From: DATJLY01 sp963773665
GTDB taxonomy: Bacteria; Pseudomonadota; Alphaproteobacteria; ATCC43930; CGMCC-115725
Assembly (NCBI GenBank): GCA_963773665.1
Contig: CAVZBZ010000003.1
Location: 62,001 to 126,000 of the forward strand
DNA length: 64,000 nucleotides
Direction of reading: 5' to 3'
Part shown: piece by piece, positions 16,050 to 24,595 of the stretch
Position numbering within the stretch: the stretch's first letter is position 1
Layout: each line of letters opens with the position of its first letter
Notes under the pieces: model-generated
What the model saw: the letters and a program-made list of their open reading frames with translations, nothing else
Database searches by the model: none
What the model was told of the DNA's origin: nothing
Program-made: the position numbers and the translations under genes

Positions 16050-16303
16050 AAATCAGACGATAACAAAGTCTTAGATCAAAACGCTCGAAGCGCGGCAAGC
16101 GGCGCGGATTTATGGACGCGGTTTGGTGCGACCGGCGGGGCCGCTCGCCGCGCAGCGGCGTGACCCGTGGCGCGACGACGCCGGCCGCGGCAGCGATGGC
16201 GGTCGGCCTCGGTCGGATGCGCCGGTGGCGGCGCTCGGGCGCGGCGGCTTCGAGCCGGTGGCACTCAAGCTCCACGGCATGCAGCGCGCCAGCTCGCCCG
16301 CGA

Positions 16304-16468
16304 TCAGATGAGACCCTGCCGCCGTGCGCATTCCTCGGTGACGGCGACGACCGTGCCGCCGCGCAGCACGAGCGTCACGCCACCGTCGACGTTTCGCGGT
16401 TTCGCCACGCCGCGGATCATGGTTCGAGCGATGCGGAGCTTGCTGCCGTCTGTTCGGTCGAGGACCAT
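16304..16468 (-). CDS. Small hypothetical protein (54 residues)
   Basis: A short frame from ATG 16468 to TGA at 16304-16306, with GAGAGG about six bases before the ATG. The product starts MVLDRTDGSKLRIARTMIRG and continues VDGGVTLVLRGGTVVAVTEE, then ECARRQGLI; it looks like a compact all-beta protein. I do not know the family. It lies just outside the island's right end. The 254 bases between the island and this gene (16050-16303) hold no gene I can support. Confidence 0.55.
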   Translation of the reverse strand: MVLDRTDGSKLRIARTMIRGVAKPRNVDGGVTLVLRGGTVVAVTEECARRQGLI

Positions 16469-16608
16469 TCTCGTCCTCTCTGGGCTGCTGCAATGCGCAT
16501 TACCATCTCGTTCACGCGCGCGGCTTGCAACTCGGCGGAACGGAGAAATCGGACGAAGGGCGCGCCGAGCAGTCGGAACGGAAGGGCGCGGTGCTATGAT
16601 GGTTCCCG

Positions 16609-17118
16609 ATGCAGGTTGGGACGCTCATTCTCAATTCGCTCGTCGTCGCGCTCTGCGTCGCCTTTTTCGTCCTGCCGTGGGCAGTCGTAATCATGAGTTC
16701 GGAAGCTCGGCAGGAAGCGCGCCTTCGCCGCCATGGCGACGCCACATGCCGTACCGAGCACGTCGCCGGAAAAGAATACTTCGTCTACACGCGGCCTTTC
16801 CCTGTCGTCCGCGAGAAGCGAACGGGCCGGGTCGGGATCGCGCAGCAACGCGGTTTTGCGAACGATCCGCTGTCGAACAATCGCGGATTTGCCGTAGCCC
16901 CCGAATGGATTCGCATTCAGTTTTTCCGCAAGACGGACGGCCAGCCGGGTCGCGCCGAGTGGCGGCGCTTCGACAAATTCGAGATCGTTGGAAAGGCCGA
17001 TGTGGATTTTCTGTCGCATCGCGTGAGCCTGTTTCGGACGGATCGGCTCGTGCGATACCACGTCAACCTCGCGGAACTCGGCGGATCGAATCGTCGCGCG
17101 CACCCGCCGTCTCGCTGA
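16609..17118 (+). CDS. Hypothetical protein with one N-terminal membrane segment
   Basis: A 169-residue protein. MQVGTLILNSLVVALCVAFF then VLPWAVVIM forms a single membrane segment (residues 5-29), followed by a polar, Arg-rich domain with YFVYTRPFPVVREKRTGRVG and VSLFRTDRLVRYHVNLAEL. No family recognised. A TATGAT box ends eight bases before the ATG, so the message may be leaderless; no ribosome binding site is visible. Confidence 0.5.
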   Translation: MQVGTLILNSLVVALCVAFFVLPWAVVIMSSEARQEARLRRHGDATCRTEHVAGKEYFVYTRPFPVVREKRTGRVGIAQQRGFANDPLSNNRGFAVAPEWIRIQFFRKTDGQPGRAEWRRFDKFEIVGKADVDFLSHRVSLFRTDRLVRYHVNLAELGGSNRRAHPPSR

Positions 17119-17255
17119 ACCTCGAGCGATGAATTGAAGCGAAAACTCGCGGCTAATCTGGCAGGGAAATGCCGGCGGGTGCAATCCCCGGCACGCGAGC
17201 GGGCGGGCGACTGGAGAGGTATCGTGGCTGCAAAGGAGATGCGGAGCTGCCGCCT

Positions 17256-18239
17256 ATGACGCGCGCCACCCTTGCGGTGACATTCGATCTCGAGCCGCGC
17301 CTTCGCGCCGTCGTCGTGGACGCCGTCGGCGATGCGGCGGAAATCGTGTGGCTCGCCCCGCTCGCGCCGGCAACGCGGGCGGCGGCGCTCGGCCGCGCCG
17401 GCGCCATTGTCGCGCGCCACACCAACGAGCTTCTGCCGGGCGAACTGCCGCTCATCGCCCATGCGCAACTCTTGCAGATGATGACGGCGGGGGTCGATTA
17501 CATTCCGCTGCGCGATGTGCCGCCGGGTCTTCCCGTGGCGAGCAATCGCGGCGCCTTCGCCGAGCCGATGGCCGAACATGCGGTGGCGCTGACGCTCGCG
17601 GCGGCCAAGCGCCTGCTTGTCGAGCATCGCAATCTTGCGCAAGGACAATTCAACCAGTTCACGCCGAACCGCATGCTCGCGGGCGGCATCGCCGGCATCT
17701 TCGGCCTCGGCGGCATCGGCGGCGCGGTGGCGCGACGATTTCGCGCGCTCGGCATGCGCATTCACGCGCTGAACCGCCGCGGCGCCACGGACGAGGCGGT
17801 CGACTGGATCGGGCCGCCGGAACAACTCGACGCGCTCCTCGCCGCTTCGGACGTCCTCGTCATCGCCGCGCCGCTCACCCGCGCGACGCACGGCGTCATC
17901 GATGCGGCGGCACTCGCCCGCATGAAGGACGACGCGATCCTCGTCAATCTCGCGCGCGGCGAGATCGTCGACGAGCGGGCTCTCTATGAGCATCTCAGGG
18001 CGCATCCGCGCTTCACGGCGTGCATCGATGCGTGGTGGATCGAGCCCATTCGCCACGGCGCCTTCCGGCTCGACCACCCGTTCCTGGACCTGCCGAACGT
18101 GATCGGCTCGCCGCACAATTCGGCCGTGGTGCCGGGGACCTACGAGAGCGGCCTCAGGCTTGCGGTCGCGAATTGCCTGCGCGCGCTCCGCGGCGAGACG
18201 CCGGAGCGGCTTGTGCCCGAGGACGAGCGCATTCTTTAG
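17256..18239 (+). CDS. D-2-hydroxyacid dehydrogenase family protein
   Basis: A 327-residue NAD(P)-dependent D-2-hydroxyacid dehydrogenase. The substrate domain has LQMMTAGVDYIPL; the Rossmann loop is GIAGIFGLGGIGGAVARRF; the catalytic Arg lies in ILVNLARGEIVDERAL, the Glu in the following ACIDAWWIEPI segment and the His in NVIGSPHNSAVV. Trp-Trp replaces the more usual VxxxEP spacing only slightly. ATG 17256 has GGAG nine bases upstream; the frame is open to 17169. Substrate unknown. Its stop overlaps a convergent gene remnant. Confidence 0.85.
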   Translation: MTRATLAVTFDLEPRLRAVVVDAVGDAAEIVWLAPLAPATRAAALGRAGAIVARHTNELLPGELPLIAHAQLLQMMTAGVDYIPLRDVPPGLPVASNRGAFAEPMAEHAVALTLAAAKRLLVEHRNLAQGQFNQFTPNRMLAGGIAGIFGLGGIGGAVARRFRALGMRIHALNRRGATDEAVDWIGPPEQLDALLAASDVLVIAAPLTRATHGVIDAAALARMKDDAILVNLARGEIVDERALYEHLRAHPRFTACIDAWWIEPIRHGAFRLDHPFLDLPNVIGSPHNSAVVPGTYESGLRLAVANCLRALRGETPERLVPEDERIL

Positions 18240-18369
18240 CCGCGCAGCCGAATGGCGATGTCAACCACGCCTCGTCGTCGCCGAGCCGGTCCTTGAGCGC
18301 GAGCCCGATGCGATGCACCTCGCCGATCTCGGCGCCGCCCCAGGGCGCGGAATTGAGCGCCAGCAGCAT
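18236..18369 (-). pseudogene. Possible gene remnant
   Basis: From ATG 18369 a short frame gives MLLALNSAPWGGAEIGEV then HRIGLALKDRLGDDE. If one base is skipped near 18270 it continues VVDIAIRLRG and stops at 18236-18238. The joined peptide looks like a genuine protein C-terminus, while the unshifted frame runs antisense into the dehydrogenase gene. It is too short to identify. Either a decayed gene end or a small frameshifted protein. Confidence 0.3.
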
Positions 18370-18436
18370 GCCGTGCGATCAGCGGTAGTCGCATCGATGC
18401 CGGTACGGCTTGGCCGTTGCGGCGCGAGGGCCTAAG

Positions 18437-19693
18437 ATGCGGGAAATTCAGCCGATCGCGACGGTCGCAATGCCAGAAGAATTTTACCGCATCAAACGGC
18501 TCCCGCCCTACGTCTTCGCCGAGGTCAACGCCTTGAAGGCGCGCGCGCGGGCGCAAGGGCGCGACGTGATCGATCTCGGCATGGGCAACCCGGATGGGCC
18601 GACGCCCGATCACATCGTCAAGAAGCTGATCGAGACGGTGCAGAATCCGCGCACGCACGGCTATTCCGTCTCGCGCGGCATCGCCGGGCTGCGCCGCGCC
18701 CAGGCGGCCTATTACCAGCGCCGGTTCGGCGTGACGCTCGATCCCGACCGCGAGGTGATCGTGACCTTGGGCTCGAAGGAGGGGCTCGCGAACCTGGCGC
18801 AAGCGATCACGGCGCCGGGCGACATCGTGCTCGTGCCCAATCCCAGCTATCCGATCCACGCCTTCGGCTTCATCATCGCCGGCGCCTCGGTGCGGCATGT
18901 GCCGGTCGGGCCCGGCATCGACTTCATGCGCGAGCTCGAAAAGGCGGTGACGCATTCGGTGCCGCCGCCGGTGGCGCTCCTCCTCAACTTCCCCGCCAAT
19001 CCGACGGCGCAGGTGGTCGATCTCGATTTCTACGAGGAGGTCGTGGCCTTCTGCCGCCCGCGCGGCATCTATGTGCTGTCGGACATCGCCTATGCCGAGA
19101 TCTATTTCGACGGCAATCCGCCGCCGTCGATCCTCCAGGTCGAGGGCGCGCGCGACATCGCGGTCGAGTTCACGTCGCTCAGCAAGACCTATTCGATGGC
19201 GGGCTGGCGGATCGGCTTCGCGGTCGGCAACGAGCGCCTCATCGCGGCGCTGTCGCGCGTCAAATCCTATCTCGATTACGGCGCCTTCACGCCGATCCAG
19301 GTCGCGGCGACCGCGGCGCTCAACGGTCCGCAGGAGTGCATCGACGAAATCCGCGCGCGCTACAAGGCGCGGCGCGACGTGCTGGTCGAGGGCCTGCACC
19401 AGGCCGGCTGGGACATTCCAAGCCCCGCGGCCACGATGTTCGCCTGGGCGCCGCTGCCGGAGGAGTATCGCGCGATCGGCAGCCTCGCCTTCTCGAAGCT
19501 GCTTTTGGAGCACGCCAATGTCGCCGTCTCGCCCGGCGGCGGCTTCGGCGAATATGGCGAGGGCTATGTCCGCATCGCGCTCGTCGAGAACCGGCAGCGC
19601 TTGCGGCAGGCCGTCCGCAACATCAAGCAATTCCTGAGCCGCCGCAACGACATCGGCGCGCGACGGAAGATAGCGGCGGTTTCCGGAGAATAG
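18437..19693 (+). CDS. alaC: Alanine/LL-diaminopimelate-type aminotransferase (AlaC-like)
   Basis: A 418-residue fold-type I PLP aminotransferase closely similar in pattern to E. coli AlaC (pyruvate-glutamate transamination to alanine). Visible: EEFYRIKRLPPYVFAEV, DVIDLGMGNPDGPTPDHI, HGYSVSRGIAGLRRA, NPSYPIHAFGFIIAGA, LNFPANPTAQ, the PLP Lys in TSLSKTYSMAGWRIGFAVG, and SPGGGFGEYGEGYVRIAL near the end. ATG 18437 has GAGGG seven bases upstream and is preferred to ATG 18470. The C-terminal 25 residues are a basic tail. A related reading is LL-diaminopimelate aminotransferase; AlaC is favoured by the motifs. Confidence 0.85.
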   Translation: MREIQPIATVAMPEEFYRIKRLPPYVFAEVNALKARARAQGRDVIDLGMGNPDGPTPDHIVKKLIETVQNPRTHGYSVSRGIAGLRRAQAAYYQRRFGVTLDPDREVIVTLGSKEGLANLAQAITAPGDIVLVPNPSYPIHAFGFIIAGASVRHVPVGPGIDFMRELEKAVTHSVPPPVALLLNFPANPTAQVVDLDFYEEVVAFCRPRGIYVLSDIAYAEIYFDGNPPPSILQVEGARDIAVEFTSLSKTYSMAGWRIGFAVGNERLIAALSRVKSYLDYGAFTPIQVAATAALNGPQECIDEIRARYKARRDVLVEGLHQAGWDIPSPAATMFAWAPLPEEYRAIGSLAFSKLLLEHANVAVSPGGGFGEYGEGYVRIALVENRQRLRQAVRNIKQFLSRRNDIGARRKIAAVSGE

Positions 19694-19713
19694 CTCGGGC
19701 GGCTGAGCTGCGG

Positions 19714-19742
19714 TTGACAGGCCCGGGCTGCTTCCCTATGGT
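19714..19742 (+). promoter_or_regulatory. Near-consensus promoter of rpmJ
   Basis: TTGACA (19714-19719) with TATGGT (19737-19742) and a 17-base spacer, giving a start near 19749, about 19 bases before the rpmJ ATG. The -35 box is a perfect consensus, in keeping with strong ribosomal-protein expression. Confidence 0.7.
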
Positions 19743-19767
19743 CCCGCGCCTGCCGAGAGTGTCAGCC

Positions 19768-19893
19768 ATGAAGATCGCGAATTCACTCAAGTCGCTCAAG
19801 AAGCGCGACAAAAACTGCCGCATCGTGCGGCGCAAGGGACGCGTCTACGTCATCAACAAGGTGAACCCGCGCTACAAGGCGCGCCAGGGCTGA
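19768..19893 (+). CDS. rpmJ: 50S ribosomal protein L36
   Basis: A 41-residue protein starting MKIANSLKSLKKRDKNCRIV and ending VINKVNPRYKARQG, the alphaproteobacterial form of bL36. It has one of the usual zinc-ligand Cys positions only (C17), so this is the C-minus (zinc-free) type, which is normal in this class. It is a stand-alone unit with its own promoter and intrinsic terminator. Confidence 0.95.
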   Translation: MKIANSLKSLKKRDKNCRIVRRKGRVYVINKVNPRYKARQG

Positions 19894-19920
19894 GCCGGGC
19901 GCGCCTGCTCGCCATCACGA

Positions 19921-19946
19921 ACCGCGCCCCTGGGCGCGGTTTTTTG
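19921..19946 (+). terminator. Intrinsic terminator of rpmJ
   Basis: ACCGCGCCC and GGGCGCGGT form an 8-9 bp stem closed by a tight CT-containing loop, followed by a run of six T. It begins 28 bases after the rpmJ stop. Confidence 0.85.
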
Positions 19947-19974
19947 TTACAATCAGGCCCCGCGAGGACCCGCC

Positions 19975-21462
19975 ATGCGCATGCCGCAGCCTGATGCCGC
20001 CGTGATCGCCCGCCGCGCCGAGATCGCCCATGACCTGCGCGCGATCCTGCCGGCCGAAGCCGTCATCATCTCCGAGGACGAGCGCCGCGTCTATGAGACG
20101 GACGCCTTCACGGCCTATCGCCAGAGCCCGCTCGTCGTCGTGCTGCCGGCGACGACCGAGGATGTCGCGCGCGTGCTGCGCTATTGCCACGAGCGCCGCA
20201 TCAAGGTCGTGCCGCGCGGCGGCGGCACGTCGCTCTCGGGCGGCGCCCTGCCGCTGTCGGACGGCGTGCTCATGACCATGGGCAAGTTCAACCGCATCCT
20301 CGACGTCGATTTCGAGAACCGCTGCGCCGTCGTGCAGCCGGGCGTGACCAATCTCGCCATCTCGGCCGCGGTCGATCATGCCGGGTTCTATTACGCGCCC
20401 GATCCGTCGAGCCAGATCGCCTGCACGATCGGCGGCAATGTCGCCGAGAATTCGGGCGGCGTGCATTGCCTCAAATACGGCGTCACCACCAACAACGTGC
20501 TGGGCGTCGAACTGGTGATGATGGACGGGACCGTGGTGCGCCTGGGCGGCAAGCATCTCGATGCCGAAGGCTACGATCTCCTCGGCATCACCGTTGGGTC
20601 GGAGGGGCTTCTGGGCGTCGTCACCGAGGTGACGGTGCGGATCCTGAAGAAGCCGACCGCCGCGCGCGCCGTGCTCGTCGGATTTCCGACGAACGAGAGC
20701 GCAGGATCGTGCGTCGCTTCGATCATCGGCGCCGGCATCATCCCGGCCGGCATGGAGATGATGGACCGGCCCGCGATCCACGCGGCCGAGGATTTCGTGC
20801 ACGCGGGCTACCCGCTCGATGTGGACGCGCTGCTCATCGTCGAGCTCGACGGGCCGCCGGCCGAGGTCGATTACCTCATCGGCCGCGTGCATGCGATCGC
20901 GCTCGAATGCGGCGCGGTCTCGTGCCGCTCCAGCGAGAGCGAGGAAGAGCGGCTGCGCTTCTGGGCCGGCCGCAAGGCCGCTTTTCCCGCCGCGGGCCGG
21001 CTTTCGCCCGATTACTATTGCGTCGACGGCACCATTCCGCGCCGCCAGCTCGCCGAGGTGCTGCACCGTATGGGCGAGTTTTCGGCCGAGTTCGGGCTGC
21101 GCGTCATCAACGTGTTTCACGCCGGCGACGGCAATCTCCATCCGCTCATCCTTTATGACGCGAACCGGCCGGACGAGCTCGAGCGCGCCGAGGCATTGGG
21201 CGCGGCGATCCTGCGCCTGTGCGTCTCGGTCGGCGGCGTGCTGACGGGCGAGCACGGCGTCGGCGTCGAGAAACGCGATCTCATGGACACGATGTTCAGC
21301 AAGATCGACCTCGATCAGCAGCAGCGCCTCAAATGCGCGTTCGACCCGGAGGGGCTGCTCAATCCCGGAAAAGTGTTCCCGCAGTTGCATCGCTGCGCCG
21401 AGCTGGGGCGGCTCCACGTGCATCATGGCCGGGTGCCGTTCCCCGATCTGCCGCGCCTTTGA
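19975..21462 (+). CDS. glcD: Glycolate oxidase subunit GlcD
   Basis: A 495-residue FAD-linked oxidase, the catalytic subunit of glycolate dehydrogenase (glycolate to glyoxylate). The FAD-binding PCMH domain shows VVPRGGGTSLSGGALPLSDG, QPGVTNLAISAAVDHAGF, DPSSQIACTIGGNVAENSGG and GSEGLLGVVTEVTVRI. The C-terminal cap has FHAGDGNLHPLILYD and GVLTGEHGVGVEKRDLM, with DPEGLLNPGKVFP at the end. It is followed at once by glcE and glcF in one operon. No glcC regulator is next to it. Confidence 0.95.
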   Translation: MRMPQPDAAVIARRAEIAHDLRAILPAEAVIISEDERRVYETDAFTAYRQSPLVVVLPATTEDVARVLRYCHERRIKVVPRGGGTSLSGGALPLSDGVLMTMGKFNRILDVDFENRCAVVQPGVTNLAISAAVDHAGFYYAPDPSSQIACTIGGNVAENSGGVHCLKYGVTTNNVLGVELVMMDGTVVRLGGKHLDAEGYDLLGITVGSEGLLGVVTEVTVRILKKPTAARAVLVGFPTNESAGSCVASIIGAGIIPAGMEMMDRPAIHAAEDFVHAGYPLDVDALLIVELDGPPAEVDYLIGRVHAIALECGAVSCRSSESEEERLRFWAGRKAAFPAAGRLSPDYYCVDGTIPRRQLAEVLHRMGEFSAEFGLRVINVFHAGDGNLHPLILYDANRPDELERAEALGAAILRLCVSVGGVLTGEHGVGVEKRDLMDTMFSKIDLDQQQRLKCAFDPEGLLNPGKVFPQLHRCAELGRLHVHHGRVPFPDLPRL

Positions 21463-21469
21463 GATAAGC

Positions 21470-22651
21470 GTGACGAATTTCCGGCCCAAGGACGAGCACG
21501 AGCTCGAAGCGATCGTCGCTGAGGCGGTCGCGCGCGAAGAGCCGCTCGAGCTCATGGCCGGCGGCAGCAAGCGCGGATTGGGCCGGCCGCTGCAGCTTCC
21601 GCACACGCTCGACCTTTCCGCCTTTGCCGGCATCCGCCTTTACGAGCCCGAGGAGCTGGTGCTGACCGCAGGCGCCGCGACGCCGATGGAGGAGATCGAG
21701 GCCGCACTTGCCGGGGAGCGCCAGATGCTCGCCTTCGAGCCGGGCGATTGGCGGAAGCTTTTGGGCAGCGAAGCGGCGCGCCCGACGCTCGGCGGCGCGA
21801 TCGCCGCCAATCTTTCCGGCCCGCGCCGCATCCGGCAGGGGGCGGCGCGCGACCACTTCCTCGGCTTTCATGCCGTCTCCGGGCGCGGCGAGGCGTTCAA
21901 GGCGGGTGGCCGCGTCGTCAAGAACGTGACGGGCTATGACCTGCCGAAGCTCATGGCGGGATCCTACGGCACGCTGGCCGCGCTCACCGAGGTGACCTTG
22001 AAGGTGCTGCCGCTGCCCGAGGCGACGCGGACGCTCGTGCTCCTTGGCCTCGACGACGAAGCCGCGCGCCGCGCCATGAGCGCCGCGCTCAAAAGCTCGC
22101 ACGAGGTGAGCGGTGCTGCGCATCTGCCGGGCACCGTTTCGCCCGCAGGGCCGCGCACGCTGCTGCGGCTCGAAGGGCCCGAGCCGTCGGTGGTCTCGCG
22201 CGCCGAAGCGCTGCGCCGGGAGCTTGCGGAATTCGGCGCAATCGAGCTTGTGGGCGACGAGGCGTCGCGCGCGCTGTGGCGCAGCGTGCGCAACGCAATG
22301 CCGGTCGCGCGATCGGGCGCGGCGGTGTGGCGCGTCTCTGTCGCGCCGACCGACGGTCCTGCCGTCGCAAGCCGTGTCGCGCGCGCGCACGAGACGCGCC
22401 ATTTCTTCGACTGGGGCGGCGGCCTCGTGTGGCTTGCCGTGACGGGCGCCGAGGATGGCGGCGCAGCATCGATCCGCGGCGCGCTTTCCGGCGGCCACGC
22501 CACGCTCGTCCGCGCGCCCGATGCGCTGCGCGCCGCGGTGCCCCCGTTCGAGCCGCAGCCGCCCGCGCTTGCCGCGCTTTCGGCGCGCGTCAAGGCGCAA
22601 TTCGATCCGCGCCGCATCCTCAATCGCGGCCGTATGTACCGCGACGTTTAA
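21470..22651 (+). CDS. glcE: Glycolate oxidase subunit GlcE (FAD-binding)
   Basis: A 393-residue FAD-binding subunit of glycolate oxidase. It begins MTNFRPKDEHELEAIVAEAV; the FAD segment reads LMAGGSKRGLGRPL, PTLGGAIAANLSGPRRIRQG, then RVVKNVTGYDLPKLMAGSYG and LAALTEVTLKVLP. The C-terminus has DPRRILNRGRMYRDV. GTG 21470 is preferred because homology starts there; ATG 21425 would overlap glcD by 38 bases. Shorter than GlcD, as usual for this subunit. Confidence 0.92.
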   Translation: MTNFRPKDEHELEAIVAEAVAREEPLELMAGGSKRGLGRPLQLPHTLDLSAFAGIRLYEPEELVLTAGAATPMEEIEAALAGERQMLAFEPGDWRKLLGSEAARPTLGGAIAANLSGPRRIRQGAARDHFLGFHAVSGRGEAFKAGGRVVKNVTGYDLPKLMAGSYGTLAALTEVTLKVLPLPEATRTLVLLGLDDEAARRAMSAALKSSHEVSGAAHLPGTVSPAGPRTLLRLEGPEPSVVSRAEALRRELAEFGAIELVGDEASRALWRSVRNAMPVARSGAAVWRVSVAPTDGPAVASRVARAHETRHFFDWGGGLVWLAVTGAEDGGAASIRGALSGGHATLVRAPDALRAAVPPFEPQPPALAALSARVKAQFDPRRILNRGRMYRDV

Positions 22652-22658
22652 GCTCGCC

Positions 22659-23939
22659 ATGCAAACCAGCTTCACCATCGCCCAGCTCGCCGATCCGAAG
22701 CTCGAGGATGCAAATGACATCCTGCGCGCGTGCGTCCATTGCGGCTTCTGCAACGCGACCTGCCCGACCTTCGCGCTTTTGGGCGACGAGCTCGACGGGC
22801 CGCGCGGCAGGATATATCTCATCAAGGACATGCTCGAGCGCGGACGATCCGCTTCGGCGCATGTGGCGCTGCATATCGACCGCTGTCTTTCGTGCCTCGC
22901 CTGCATGACGACGTGCCCGTCGGGCGTCAATTACATGCACCTGGTCGATCTGGCGCGGCAGCGGATCGAGCAGACCTTCCGGCGGCCCTTCGCCGACCGG
23001 GCGCTGCGTGCCGCGATCGCGCTCGTCATGCCGCGGCCGCTCTTGTTTCGCGCGGCAGCCGTGGCGGGAAGCGCGCTCGCGCCCTTGCTGCGCGCGCTGC
23101 CGGGAAGGATTGGCGCGATGGCTCGGCTTTTGCCCGCGCGCGTTCCGGCGCCCGGCACGGTCGAACGGCCGCAAATCTTCGCCGCCGCGGGCACGCAGAG
23201 GAAACGGGTGGCGCTCCTTACCGGCTGCGTCCAGAGCGTGCTGGCGCCGCACATCAACGCGGCGACCGTGCGGCTCCTCACGCGGCACGGCTGCGCCGTG
23301 GTGGTGGCGAAAGGCGCCGCGTGCTGCGGCGGGCTCGTCCATCACTTGGGGCGCGACGCGCTCTCGTTCGCGCGCGCCAACATCGACGCGTGGTCGGCGG
23401 AGCTCGAACGCAACGGGCTCGACGCCATCATCGTCAACACGTCCGGCTGCGGCGTCACGGTGAAGGATTACGGCCACATGCTGCGCGAGGATCCGCGCTA
23501 TGCGGCAAAGGCGGCGCGCATTTCGGCGCTCGCCAAGGATTTATGCGAGTTCGTGGCCGGGCTCGGCCTCAAGGCGCCGGTGGCCGTGACCGGACAGCGC
23601 GTCGCCTATCACGCCGCCTGTTCGCTGCAGCACGGCCAGCGCATCCGCGAGGAGCCAAAGCGCCTGCTCGCCGCCGCGGGTTTTGCCGTGCTCGATGTGC
23701 CCGAGGGGCATCTCTGCTGCGGCTCGGCCGGGACCTACAACATGCTCCAGCCCGAGCTTGCGGGCCGCCTCCGCGCGCGAAAGCTCGCCAACATCGCGCA
23801 AACCGAACCCGAGCTCGTCGCCACCGGCAATCTCGGCTGTATCGTGCAGCTCGAAGGGGGCGCGGGCGTGCCGGTCGTGCACACCGCCGAACTGCTCGAC
23901 TGGGCGACCGGGGGCCCGCGTCCGGCGGCGCTCGGTTAG
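22659..23939 (+). CDS. glcF: Glycolate oxidase iron-sulfur subunit GlcF
   Basis: A 426-residue electron-transfer subunit. Two 4Fe-4S motifs are clear: CVHCGFCNATCPTF and CLSCLACMTTCPSG, in the first 90 residues. Two CCG domains follow: LLTGCVQSVLAPHINAA with AACCGGLVHHLG, and YHAACSLQHGQR with HLCCGSAGTYNMLQP. It starts seven bases after glcE and completes glcDEF. Its stop overlaps the end of the convergent VTT gene by four bases. Confidence 0.95.
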   Translation: MQTSFTIAQLADPKLEDANDILRACVHCGFCNATCPTFALLGDELDGPRGRIYLIKDMLERGRSASAHVALHIDRCLSCLACMTTCPSGVNYMHLVDLARQRIEQTFRRPFADRALRAAIALVMPRPLLFRAAAVAGSALAPLLRALPGRIGAMARLLPARVPAPGTVERPQIFAAAGTQRKRVALLTGCVQSVLAPHINAATVRLLTRHGCAVVVAKGAACCGGLVHHLGRDALSFARANIDAWSAELERNGLDAIIVNTSGCGVTVKDYGHMLREDPRYAAKAARISALAKDLCEFVAGLGLKAPVAVTGQRVAYHAACSLQHGQRIREEPKRLLAAAGFAVLDVPEGHLCCGSAGTYNMLQPELAGRLRARKLANIAQTEPELVATGNLGCIVQLEGGAGVPVVHTAELLDWATGGPRPAALG

Positions 23940-24595
23940 CCGCGCTGGCGCGCGAAGCGCGGCAGCAGCAGCGAGACGAGCAGCACGGCGCAGCCGACGA
24001 GCGTGGGCGCGAGCCAGCCCGAGGCGCCGGTCCATGCCCTGCCGCCGGCGACGCCGAAATCGACATAGGCGAAGGTCATCGGCAGCTGCCCGAGAAGCGA
24101 GCCGAGCGCGTAACTTCCGAGCGAAAGCCGCGTCAGCCCGAGCGCGTAATTGGCGAGGCTGTGCGGTAGTATCGGAATGAGCCGGAGCGCCGTCACCGCG
24201 CGCCATCCGCCCGCTTCGGCGCGCTGCAGGATCGGCCCGATGCGCGGCATGGTTTCGGGCTCGATCAGGCCGGCATTGAGATAGCGCGCGACCAGGAATC
24301 CTACGACCGCGCCGAGCACGCTTCCGGTCGTGGCCCAGACGAGGCCCCAGCCCAGGCCGAACACGAGCCCCGCCGCGATTGCCAGGACCGCCCGCGGCAG
24401 GAACAGCAGGCTTGCGGCTACGTGAAGCGCAAGAAAGAGGAGCGGCGCCGCCGGCGCTGCTGCAATTGCACGCGACAGCGCCAGAGGATCGAATACCGTG
24501 CGGTTCGCGACGACATAGGCCGTCCCCGCGGTCAGCAGCACGAGCGCGAGTACGCGGCCGAGTAGCCGGAGACGATGGGTACGCGGATTGCTCAC
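23936..24595 (-). CDS. TVP38/TMEM64 (VTT domain) membrane protein
   Basis: A 219-residue inner-membrane protein with about five hydrophobic segments. LFLPRAVLAIAAGLVFGLGWG and WATTGSVLGAVVGFLVARYL are the VTT (DedA-like) core; RLIPILPHSLANYALGLTRL carries the conserved R-xxP-xx-P-xx-xNY pattern. Members are putative lipid scramblases or transporters; activity here is unknown. GTG 24595 overlaps the stop of the glycosyltransferase gene (GTGA), so the two are coupled and may act together at the membrane. Confidence 0.85.
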   Translation of the reverse strand: MSNPRTHRLRLLGRVLALVLLTAGTAYVVANRTVFDPLALSRAIAAAPAAPLLFLALHVAASLLFLPRAVLAIAAGLVFGLGWGLVWATTGSVLGAVVGFLVARYLNAGLIEPETMPRIGPILQRAEAGGWRAVTALRLIPILPHSLANYALGLTRLSLGSYALGSLLGQLPMTFAYVDFGVAGGRAWTGASGWLAPTLVGCAVLLVSLLLPRFARQRG

